Assembly (NCBI GenBank): GCA_036752465.1
Contig: DAIOSQ010000022.1
Location: 1 to 20,087, forward strand
Origin: DAIOSQ01 sp036752465
GTDB taxonomy: Bacteria; Pseudomonadota; Gammaproteobacteria; Legionellales; Legionellaceae
Reading direction: 5' to 3'
Length of the DNA: 20,087 nucleotides
Part shown: in pieces, positions 7,435 through 16,200 of the stretch
Layout of the letters: each line of letters begins with the position of its first letter
How positions within the stretch are numbered: position 1 is the stretch's first letter
Position numbers and translations under genes: made by a program
Notes under the pieces: generated by a model
The model's input: only the letters and a program-made list of their open reading frames with translations
Database searches by the model: none
What the model was told of the DNA's origin: nothing

Positions 7435-10400
7435 TCATGACAGTTCTCGGCTGTGTATGCGATGGCTGCGCGCAAACGCCGCCACTCCGTTGGGAAAATA
7501 ATGGTCGCAGATGGTTTGCAAGTCTGGTTCTATACTGCGATTCCATAGCTCAGCATTATCCTCTGTTATGCCAGCATCTTGTTGGAATTCGAGAAGCATG
7601 CCTTTTAGCTTGCAGGCATAGATTACATTGATATCTTTGTCGAAGGGTATTGGGTGCCACCTGAACCGTGACTGAGGTTTTTCTGCGTAGTTTTGGATAT
7701 ACGTTGTTAGCGCGGCAATAGCTTGTTGCACAGCGTCTGATGTCATCGGCGTCTCTGTTTGCGGGGCCGCTGTCCACGAACTGTTGAATAGTCTGGCGAT
7801 TTGCGTTGTGTAGGAGTTTTTTGGGGCTTTTAGGCTAGCTACGTCAACTGGCCAGATTGTTAGCGGTTTGATATCGCTGTGCGTCATGGCAACTGACGAC
7901 AATTGCGGTAAGCTCTGGTTAAACGCGCTTAATTGCTGCAGCAAGCTCGTCATGCTGTGTTGCGGTGATGATGTTTCGGCCAGGCCAGCATGTTGCTGTA
8001 ATTGTTGTATTTGTGCAGAAATTTTTTCGATATCGCGCTTGATTTCCGCGGTATACAGGTGGATAACCCCGGTATCTGTTAACAGTTGTCGGGTGTGAAG
8101 AAATTGTAGAAATGCTTCGGTTGTTTGTATGGTTTGGGTCAGGGCACTGGCAAACTCGGGGCTATATTCGGGGATAAGGTCGATTGAGGATTCGTATCCA
8201 AAAACATATGGATGGGCATGCGTATCTAAAAATTGTTTGGCTTCTAGCATGATTAACTGTTTGGGCGTCACTGGGGTTGAGATGTAGCTCAAATCGACAC
8301 GAATCGCATGGGCAATGGCGCTTAGTGCACCTATTGAACGGTGGTTGCCCCAGAGGTCTTGCAGCGTGCGGTGGTCTTGATATACCCCCATCATCCAAGA
8401 TTGATGAATGATGTCGTCAATCGCTGTGTCGGGGTCAACGCATAATTTTTCCACAAAAAAATTTTTGATGCGTGCTTTGAGCAGGGAGTCAACGTGCAGA
8501 TTATTGGGGTCGAGTAAATCCGCCAATTGTCGGCATAGCAGCAGCCGATACATAATAAATTCTTCGTGATTTTGCAGCGGTAGTTGCCAATCTGAATTGC
8601 TATCATAATGATTTAAGGCGTACAGAAAATCAAACGAAGCATTGAGATAATCATCGATGTTGTGGATGGTGAGCAGATGTTCTGCCGATGCGTAACCAAC
8701 TGTCGGTAATCCCAGCAAAGCTCTATATTGGTTATCTCCGTGGAGTAGCATAGCTGTATTGGGCTGTGTGCTCAGTCTTGTATTGAGCTCAAAAGCCACT
8801 GTGAGTAAACCCACCGCGTACGGGTGGTTTGCATCTGCATCAATTACTTCCTGGACCACCGGTGCTAATGATATGGCCAGCGCGATATCATGTTGTAACC
8901 CATTCAGGCCTCCTTTTTCGGGCGGATCAGTGTAAAAATTAAGCAAAAAACCAGGAATTCCATGCTTACTCTTACCAATACTGGTAAAACTGAGAACTTC
9001 CAGCAATTGTTCTTTGATTTTCTGCGTCATTTGATACGTTTGTCTGAATTGTTGTTGTTGACTATCCAGGAGAAATTGTCTGGTTTGTTCGACATATCCT
9101 TGCAACTGTAACAGTTCATTAACAGCGGGGTTCTGTTGTAACAAAGCCTGCTGTAACAGCCCTTGCAATGCAGTGGTTTGCTGCTGTGCACTTGTTAAAA
9201 TAGGGTGCAAGGTATTCAATAGATCAATTTCTATGGTTTCACTGTCGTTATAGCGATTAGCAAACTCTCTGATCCAGGCGTGCATACTACCGACCAGGAT
9301 GTGTCCGGTCTGGCTGGGAGAGCAGAGCGACTGCACGACTGTTGATTGAGATAGCTGTTCAAACTTATGCAAGTCTTTTAGGTCTTTTTCGGTAGTGGCA
9401 ACAATTTTATGAATAAGTTGTCCAAGCCGCTTTTGCTCAGAGCTGATGACTTCAATGATCGTATGCAGTGACGTACGATTGGCCTGACTGCGTTTGTAAT
9501 ACAGTATTTCTTGGCAAAAAATGGCAACATGGCTGGCAGCGACGCCCAAGGCGAAGCTGACCACAGCAATGGCTATAAGACCGGTGAGCGGAATAAATGG
9601 TATAGCAGTGGCGAAGATGCTGGTGATGATGGCGGCAGCCAGCAAACCTGCGAGCGAATCTGTGAGATAAAAATATTGTGCCAACCAACCGGGTTCGCTC
9701 ATTTCCTGCGCGAGGAAATGGATACATTGTCCTAAAAAATTTGATTGCATTTCTTGGGTGAAACGTCTTTGGTTATTTTTATCGGCAAAATGGGATGTTA
9801 ACCAACGAATAAACTCAGGCTGCTGGCGATCTTGTTGAATTTCTTGCTGATGTAACTGATATATATCTTGAAATGCCTCATGAAACAAGGCATTCAATTC
9901 TGTTAAAAAGTAGATTTCAATGCTTAAATTAAAATCAACGCCATTAAACTTGTCCTCAGATTCTTTTGGAAAGTAGCGGGTGATAAAATCGCTGCGAAAA
10001 TTAACCGCTTCGTTGTCCTTAAGTCCTAGCAATAAACACTCACGAAAATGAAACAGTTTTACCAATTTTTTAGCGGTTTCAACGTATTTATTGGCTGAAA
10101 AGCCGGCTGCTGCCATTTCTGTGATGCAACTCTCCGCGGTGTCATGCATCGGTTTTTGGTTGCTCGCGCTCCATGCTGCAAAAATCAGGGTACTGCAGCA
10201 GGCGCCGATGATAGCGGCAAAGCCACCTTCGGTGATGGTTTTGGTGCCAAAAATATCAAGGCTGGGTTTATTTTGTTGGGTTGCGAATAGCAGACTGCCA
10301 ATCCCTAATCCGCCTAAGATAGCAGTCACACCGCCCGCAGCGTTGGTTGCTAAACTCACATCGGCAACGGCATCGTCAAAATAACTTTGGCGTGCTTGAC

Positions 10401-10557
10401 GATAATGGCGCATGTATTGAAGATAACGGTCAACAATCGGTTTTTTAGCTGCAGCACCTTTAAAATCGAGTTGTGTGAACGCATTGGCGTCGAGATATGC
10501 TTGATGATTTTTGCGGATGATATTGATGTAGGTGTCTATGGGTATCTTTTCAAACAT
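7435..10557 (-). CDS. giant four-TM helical protein, unknown; effector candidate
   Basis: A 1040-residue protein with no recognised family. Start ATG has a good ribosome site (AGAGG, 6 nt upstream). Visible structure: a polar N-terminal 60 residues; a membrane hairpin at about 71-92 and 111-130, Gly/Ala rich; a helical polar part; a second hairpin at about 300-322 and 325-348; a long Gln-rich, probably coiled-coil stretch (about 360-525); and a mostly helical C-terminal half without membrane segments. There is no signal peptide, no ATP-binding or catalytic motif I can identify, and no acidic C-terminal tail (it ends RSHRIHSRELS). The gene converges on the protease gene with 10 nt between stops and is flanked by housekeeping genes. 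Such size, membrane hairpins and coiled coils are common in secreted effectors of intracellular bacteria, but that role is inference. Confidence 0.8.
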   Translation of the reverse strand: MFEKIPIDTYINIIRKNHQAYLDANAFTQLDFKGAAAKKPIVDRYLQYMRHYRQARQSYFDDAVADVSLATNAAGGVTAILGGLGIGSLLFATQQNKPSLDIFGTKTITEGGFAAIIGACCSTLIFAAWSASNQKPMHDTAESCITEMAAAGFSANKYVETAKKLVKLFHFRECLLLGLKDNEAVNFRSDFITRYFPKESEDKFNGVDFNLSIEIYFLTELNALFHEAFQDIYQLHQQEIQQDRQQPEFIRWLTSHFADKNNQRRFTQEMQSNFLGQCIHFLAQEMSEPGWLAQYFYLTDSLAGLLAAAIITSIFATAIPFIPLTGLIAIAVVSFALGVAASHVAIFCQEILYYKRSQANRTSLHTIIEVISSEQKRLGQLIHKIVATTEKDLKDLHKFEQLSQSTVVQSLCSPSQTGHILVGSMHAWIREFANRYNDSETIEIDLLNTLHPILTSAQQQTTALQGLLQQALLQQNPAVNELLQLQGYVEQTRQFLLDSQQQQFRQTYQMTQKIKEQLLEVLSFTSIGKSKHGIPGFLLNFYTDPPEKGGLNGLQHDIALAISLAPVVQEVIDADANHPYAVGLLTVAFELNTRLSTQPNTAMLLHGDNQYRALLGLPTVGYASAEHLLTIHNIDDYLNASFDFLYALNHYDSNSDWQLPLQNHEEFIMYRLLLCRQLADLLDPNNLHVDSLLKARIKNFFVEKLCVDPDTAIDDIIHQSWMMGVYQDHRTLQDLWGNHRSIGALSAIAHAIRVDLSYISTPVTPKQLIMLEAKQFLDTHAHPYVFGYESSIDLIPEYSPEFASALTQTIQTTEAFLQFLHTRQLLTDTGVIHLYTAEIKRDIEKISAQIQQLQQHAGLAETSSPQHSMTSLLQQLSAFNQSLPQLSSVAMTHSDIKPLTIWPVDVASLKAPKNSYTTQIARLFNSSWTAAPQTETPMTSDAVQQAIAALTTYIQNYAEKPQSRFRWHPIPFDKDINVIYACKLKGMLLEFQQDAGITEDNAELWNRSIEPDLQTICDHYFPNGVAAFARSHRIHSRELS

Positions 10558-10694
10558 ATCTAGCCTCTCATGAACTCATGGGTGGTGATGACTATTGTTT
10601 AACAAATTCTTGTCAACTAGGCAATGACTTTTTCTACACCTATGTCGCTTGCTGAGACTGATTTTTTGGCAACTGGTTATGGCCGCTATGCCCA

Positions 10695-11387
10695 CTAGCT
10701 GTCCGCAAGTATCGCTTTGGCGCAGCACCAGACGTCGACTTGCTGTACGCCTTGTTGTTTTAGGGCGGTGGCGATTGCCTGCGCGGTGCTGCCAGTGGTT
10801 AACAAATCATCCACCAGAGTTACATGTTGGTAGGGGCAACTCTGCGCCTGAAACGCCAAGCGTACGTTCTGTGCACGTGCCGCAACAGCTAAGCTAGCCT
10901 GTGGCGGTGTGTGCAATATTTTTCTACAAATATACGCCTGACATGGCTTGGCCAGCTGTTGGGCGAGGGTTTTAGCCAGCAGGGAAGCTTGGTTATAACC
11001 GCGCAGCTTTAAGCGCTTGCGGTGCATGGGTACCGGAATTAGACATTGCGTATTTAGCCAATCATCTGGCATATTTTTAAGCATCAACTGCGCCAGAAAA
11101 TGGCTTAAATACAGACCATCTTGATATTTGAATTCATGAATCAAGCTGCGCAATGGTTCTACAAAGCGATAATTGATATGGACCCGGTCAAATGCGGGTC
11201 TTTTGATACAACAAGCGCCACAGATCGGATAGTCGGTTGCGGCCAAAGGTGTGGCGCAACACTGGCAAGCAGGGCCCAATCGAGGCAGCCATTCACAACA
11301 AGCGGCGCACACAGCGTTGTTGCCACGATGATATTGGTTGCAAAGCGCACAAATAATTGGGAAATGCAGTCGTTGTGATATACTCAT
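10695..11387 (-). CDS. comF: ComF family phosphoribosyltransferase-like protein
   Basis: ComF-type proteins have a cysteine-rich, probably zinc-binding N terminus and a type I phosphoribosyltransferase fold, and are linked to DNA uptake in naturally competent bacteria. From ATG at 11387 the protein is 230 residues, the family norm. CALC (13-16), CAAC (27-30), CQCC (41-44) and CGAC (56-59) form the cysteine domain. RGYNQA (129-134) and the PRPP-loop VTLVDDLLTTGSTA (189-202) are classic ComF signatures. The frame extends to a TTG at 11420, but those 11 residues are not typical. It is divergent from bioC across 40 nt. A role in competence is family knowledge; no other competence gene is in the window. 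Confidence 0.9.
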   Translation of the reverse strand: MSISQRLHFPIICALCNQYHRGNNAVCAACCEWLPRLGPACQCCATPLAATDYPICGACCIKRPAFDRVHINYRFVEPLRSLIHEFKYQDGLYLSHFLAQLMLKNMPDDWLNTQCLIPVPMHRKRLKLRGYNQASLLAKTLAQQLAKPCQAYICRKILHTPPQASLAVAARAQNVRLAFQAQSCPYQHVTLVDDLLTTGSTAQAIATALKQQGVQQVDVWCCAKAILADS

Positions 11388-11427
11388 GCTTAGCTTTTTT
11401 AGGTGGACTTGCGACGACAACTATAAC

Positions 11428-12267
11428 ATGAAGAGAACGACTGAGATAGGCAAAGCCTTTGCAGCACAAGCGTTTAATTATGAGGCACATGCGCCCATGC
11501 AAACCGAAATAGGAGAACGTTTGTTTGAACGGCTTGATTATTTAAAAATCAAGCCGCGGTATGTGCTAGATCTTGGGGGTGGACCTGGGATTTTCGCAAA
11601 ACGCTTGCAGCAATATTATCCAAAAGCTACGGTTGTTTCACTCGATTTGGCCTATCCAATGTTGCAAGTTTCGCAGCAAAAGCAAAGCTTTTTTAAACGA
11701 AAATGGTGTTTGGTGCAAGCAAATATGCTGCAATTACCATTTGCAAGCAACGCATTTGATTTGATTTTTGCTAATCAAGTGATACATTGGGCCGAGTCAT
11801 TGCCTGTGTTATTCAGTGAACTTAATCGTGTGATGCAAGTCGGTGGTTGCCTGATGTTTTCGACCCTAGGGCCTGATACCTTTCATGAGTTTAAGTTGCC
11901 GCATGGCCCGGCACATAGCAATGTATTTGTCGACATGCATGATGTAGGTGATATGTTGTTGCGTGAGTTTTTCGTAGATCCTGTGGTGGATATGGAAAAA
12001 CTCACGGCACAGTATGTCTCTGTGGCCGCATTATTTCATGCGCTCAAGTGTCAAGGGGTAAAAAATATTCATCCCCAACGCAATCGTGGTTTGACTGGCA
12101 AAGCTCATTGGCAACAATTCAAGCAGCACATTCAAGGTTTTCAAACCGCGGCTGGCAAGATACCATTGACCTATGAAGTCATCTATGGGCATGCCTGGCG
12201 AGGAGAACAACGACGGCTCGATGCTGTCATAGAAAGCGTGCTGCCATTCCCAAAGTTAGTGAAATAA
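11428..12267 (+). CDS. bioC: malonyl-[ACP] O-methyltransferase, biotin synthesis
   Basis: BioC methylates malonyl-ACP with SAM so that fatty-acid enzymes can build the pimeloyl chain of biotin. From ATG at 11428 the protein is 279 residues. It opens like other BioC proteins (IGKAFAAQAFNYEAHAPMQ), has the SAM motif VLDLGGGPG (46-54), acidic LDLAYPML, and the characteristic FSTLGPDTFHEF beginning at residue 144, and it ends with PLTYEVIYGHAWR as in the family. The frame is open further upstream to 11338, but that part overlaps comF and is not BioC-like. The ribosome site is weak; AGGTGG lies too far upstream. No other bio gene is in the window, so this is a stand-alone copy, 1 nt upstream of phhA. 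Confidence 0.9.
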   Translation: MKRTTEIGKAFAAQAFNYEAHAPMQTEIGERLFERLDYLKIKPRYVLDLGGGPGIFAKRLQQYYPKATVVSLDLAYPMLQVSQQKQSFFKRKWCLVQANMLQLPFASNAFDLIFANQVIHWAESLPVLFSELNRVMQVGGCLMFSTLGPDTFHEFKLPHGPAHSNVFVDMHDVGDMLLREFFVDPVVDMEKLTAQYVSVAALFHALKCQGVKNIHPQRNRGLTGKAHWQQFKQHIQGFQTAAGKIPLTYEVIYGHAWRGEQRRLDAVIESVLPFPKLVK

Positions 12268-12268
12268 C

Positions 12269-13090
12269 ATGACGCCATTTAAAAGTCGATATGTCGCCCA
12301 CAAACCCGATGACCACGGGTTAGTGGTGTATAGTGAGCAAGAGCACGCAGTTTGGCGAGCATTATATACACGCCAGCAAACCATATTGCCTCAGCGGGCA
12401 TGTGATGAATTTTTGTATGGTCTAGCCGCTTTGGGTTTGCAGGCTGGGCATATCCCACAACTGCCCGACATCAATGAACGTTTGTACCACTATACCCGCT
12501 GGCGAGTTGAGCCGGTGGCGGCGTTGATCCCTGCCAGGTTGTTTTTTGAACTTTTGGCTACGCGGAAGTTTCCTGCTGCAACTTTTATTCGTGATATGGC
12601 AGCGCTGGATTACGTCAAAGAGCCTGATATTTTCCATGAATTATTTGGTCACTGCCCTTTATTAGTCGATCCCGTATATGCACAGTTTTTGCAGGACTAT
12701 GCACAGTGCGTGTTGCAATATCCTGAGACTGACTGGCCGTTGTTACAGCGATTGTTTTGGTTTACGGTCGAGTTTGGTCTAATCGACACTGCACTTGGAT
12801 TAAGAGCGTATGGTGGTGGCATTTTGTCATCTATCAGTGAAACCGTATACGCCCTGGAAAGTGATGTGCCCATGCGGGTGTATTTTGATTCGGTAGCCGC
12901 ATTACGCACGCCATATCGTATCGATCAGCTACAACCCATTTATTTTGTGGTGCGCAATTATCAGCAATTGTATGATCAGGTGTTAGCAAATTTGTCAGAA
13001 GCTATGCAACGCGCCAGAAGTTTGGGTGAATTACCGGCGATGTTCGCCGTCGACGCACACAACCCCAATGTCCATATTAATGCCTGTTAA
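12269..13090 (+). CDS. phhA: phenylalanine 4-monooxygenase
   Basis: PhhA hydroxylates phenylalanine to tyrosine with O2 and a tetrahydropterin. The 273-residue single-domain bacterial form lacks the regulatory and tetramer domains of the animal enzyme. Iron ligands are visible: PDIFHELFGHCPLL supplies His123 and His128, and FTVEFGLI supplies Glu168. ALGLRAYGGGILSSISE completes the active-site wall. The ATG follows the bioC stop by 1 nt, so translation is probably coupled although the two pathways are unrelated. No phhB (pterin recycling) lies nearby. In nutrient-limited intracellular bacteria the enzyme can supply tyrosine; that role here is inference. Confidence 0.95.
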   Translation: MTPFKSRYVAHKPDDHGLVVYSEQEHAVWRALYTRQQTILPQRACDEFLYGLAALGLQAGHIPQLPDINERLYHYTRWRVEPVAALIPARLFFELLATRKFPAATFIRDMAALDYVKEPDIFHELFGHCPLLVDPVYAQFLQDYAQCVLQYPETDWPLLQRLFWFTVEFGLIDTALGLRAYGGGILSSISETVYALESDVPMRVYFDSVAALRTPYRIDQLQPIYFVVRNYQQLYDQVLANLSEAMQRARSLGELPAMFAVDAHNPNVHINAC

Positions 13091-13219
13091 CCGTTGCATA
13101 AGGTCAAAAAACACAAGCAAACTCAAGGTAATTCTATCTCAATGCCATCCACTGCGTGATTCTCCAGAATTCTGCAGATAGTCTAAAATTAACAATATAT
13201 CATCTGATGAGGATAGCTC

Positions 13220-16200
13220 ATGAGACGGCTTGATCAAAGTTTTGATGGAGTTCCTGAAGTTGGCGAGCTAGAGGTGGCTTGGAAAAAAATTCAAGTGATT
13301 TTGAATGACCGCAGACCTATGGATGACAAAGTGTTGGCCATAATGGCTGTGCTGGAAAAAATGGATGCAGAGCTGGCAGTTTATCATGTACTGCGCAGCG
13401 TCTTGCAAGAGATTATTGTGCATAACAGCAGATATAGATTCTGGCTGGCAGAATTACCTCGCGGCCTGCGGGCACTCTGGGATACCGCTTTCGAGCAGAT
13501 GTTTGGGGCCCGTGAGTCAGGAGATAGCTATAAGTCTGCTGCTTACCTCGCCAGTACGCAAAGTCAATGGTTGCAAACCCAAACGCAAATATATCGGGAT
13601 GATGAGGCCAGTCTTGCCGTGGCTAATACCGTTGAAGCGTGTATCCGACAAGAGCGGGTCAGTATAGATAAGCTTACGGTGATGCGATTATATCTTTTGG
13701 AATATACACAGAGTAATTTTGTTAGCAATTCTGATAAAGCGATGTTGCAAACGTATTTGCAGGCAATAAAAAATTGTCAGATGTTGTATGCCAATTTGCA
13801 TCTCGAAGCACTGTTGCAACCCGATACCCGGCCATTGTCAGAGGTTGTCCAGGCGTTACAAAATTTTTATTTGGCATCGCAGTATCAAGTTTATTTGAAC
13901 GCGTTTAACGAGATGTTGCCTGCGGTTATCGAGGTCAACAGCATCTTGCCTAAATATACACAAATTAGCAGCGAACTGCGCGAGCTCAGCAAAAATTTCT
14001 TATCGCAGCAGAACAGTGTGCACATGCTGGATCAACACAAACTGCTGTTACAACAGCTGCAGCAGACCTGCCTGTCTGCTGGCTTGCAACAGGCGGTCGT
14101 GCCGCTGGCATTAACGGATGCTGTGCAGCAGCGAGCCATTGCCGCTGGCAGTTTTGATTTTTATCAGTTGATTGCTGATGTGCAGCAACCCGTGCAAAGA
14201 GAGCGCAAACTCATTGCCGATTTGTTGCTTAGGACGTTGCAACCAACCAAACCCAAAAGGTCTACACAAGCAGCTAAATCAAATCCAGCGCCGCTCAGAC
14301 AAATGCAACAAGCGGTCACCTTGCAACACATCTTATGTACAATTTACCCGCAGTTATTTGTGTTAGATCACGGGAAATTTAAGGCAAGCACGTCAAATAC
14401 TGTTGAAATTCTAGCCAGAGCTACGTCGGCAGGTGGTGTGCTTGATCTCAGTTCACTTGCAGCGGCAGACCTAAAAAAGCACAAAACGGAACCAGCTTTT
14501 GTATTGTTGCGCGCGGTTAAACCCATCGATGCGACTTTTTCAATAGTAGATAAAATCGATGCTTTGCGTGATGTTATGGTGTGTATCAATACTCGAGGCA
14601 TGAGTATCTCTGAGCAATCAGAGATCGAGCAATTGCAGGTTTTGGCAGAATATTTGCTAAATTTTGTGATAACTTGGCTCTCAACTCACCCACAAGATGA
14701 CACCCAGGCATTACATGATGCGATGCAAGGCATTGCTCAACTCATACGACCTCAGACGGTGAGAAATTTGCTAGGTCAGATGACACCGCTGCAAGAGAGA
14801 TACAAAGCTTTTTATAATCAAGGGCCTGCGTCCACGCGCAGTCCAGCTGGCTTATTACTGACGGCGGCTGGCGAGTTACCTGCTGGGTCGACGCAGACTG
14901 AGCCTGCAAACACCCGGCGATTAGCCAAAAGCATCTTAGTCTCAGACCAGTTAAGCGCGCCGGAAGTAACGGTGCCAGCACCGACGGATGATCGCAACGT
15001 CGATGCGCTTGCTGATCTTGAACACGTTGAGTTGGTGTTACAAGAGATACAGATAATCTTGAACGACCGCATGGCTTTGGATGGGAAAATGCATGCTGTA
15101 TTTTCAGTACTCAAAAGGACACACGCGGCTATTGGCCACAATGACCAGGCGTGTGCAATACTTGCTAGGCTACTTGCGCATAACACCACCTATCAAATGT
15201 GGTTGCAACAGCTCTCTAAGGGGGCAGCCAAACTTTGGCAGAAATCTATACAGTCTATGTTTGCTAGTCATCAGCACGTATCATCGGCGTTGCCGCCAGC
15301 AAGCAAAGATGCTGTGATGGATCCTCACGTGGTCCGTCAAAGTTCAGCTGAGCCACTGGCGAGTGAGCTTGCCGCTAACCAGGCAGTGTTGCGTGCCGTG
15401 GCTGATGTGGTCGTCCAAGAACGCAGCCACATCACCAAGCTTATTGAGCTGCGCTTGTATGTGCTTGAGTATGTACAAAATTCCGCAGTAACCCCCGTCG
15501 ATAAGCAGACATTGCAAGATTATTTGCAACAACTGGAACGGGTGCGGCGCTGTTATGGCAACTTGCAACTCGAGCGCATCTTGCCAGTAGAGAACAGGCC
15601 AGTAGAACAGACGGTCGCTGAGCTCCAAGCATTCTATTTGGCCCCCGCTTACCAAAGCTATGTCAATGCGCTTAATGGTATGCTGCCTGAGGTTAGCAAG
15701 GTTATGCAGATTTTGCCGAAATATGCGCAAATCAGCCCTGAGATTAAAAAAAATGTGCAAACCATTTTATGGCAAGAGAGCAGTATTAAAATGTTTGAAA
15801 AACAGCAAGCCCTGTTGCAGCGTCTGTCTGATAGCTGTGATCAAGCTCATTTAGCAGACACTTTGGTGAGTGACGCTTTGACCCGAGCCAGTTATCACAA
15901 GGCGCGTGCGAATGGGCTCTGGAATTTTTATTTGCTGCTATCAGGCAGCAATAACGCGCAACAACATCAGCTCTTAATGGGCGCTTTGTTGAAAAAAGCG
16001 TTGTCAGTTGATCAGCCAGCAGCAGAAAGTATAGAGGCTGGTGCTGCGCTTGAACAAATGTTATGTGTGGTGTTACCGCATAGCTTTATGTTTGCTAACG
16101 ACACCTTCAACATCAAAGGGCGTATGGCGGCTGAGATACAAGCGGCTATAGGGGAAAACAATGTTGAGCTTAATCCGAAAAAATTTGTGACAGCAGCCTT

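Noticed and set aside
7428..7443. CTGTC-GATCAT-GACAG hairpin between convergent genes as terminator
   Set aside because: Only a 5-bp stem without a T-run on either strand.
10571..10616. Promoter for the 1040-residue gene with perfect TTGACA (minus strand, 10616-10611)
   Set aside because: No acceptable -10 box lies 16-18 nt away; the palindrome TTGTTTAACAA there is suggestive only.
11388..11420. TTG-initiated extension of ComF
   Set aside because: It adds 11 atypical residues and lacks a good ribosome site; the ATG at 11387 gives the usual 230-residue protein.
15344..15760. 138-codon minus-strand open frame inside the large gene
   Set aside because: It is antisense to the well-supported duplicated module, has no ribosome site I can support and no protein-like motif; a shadow frame.
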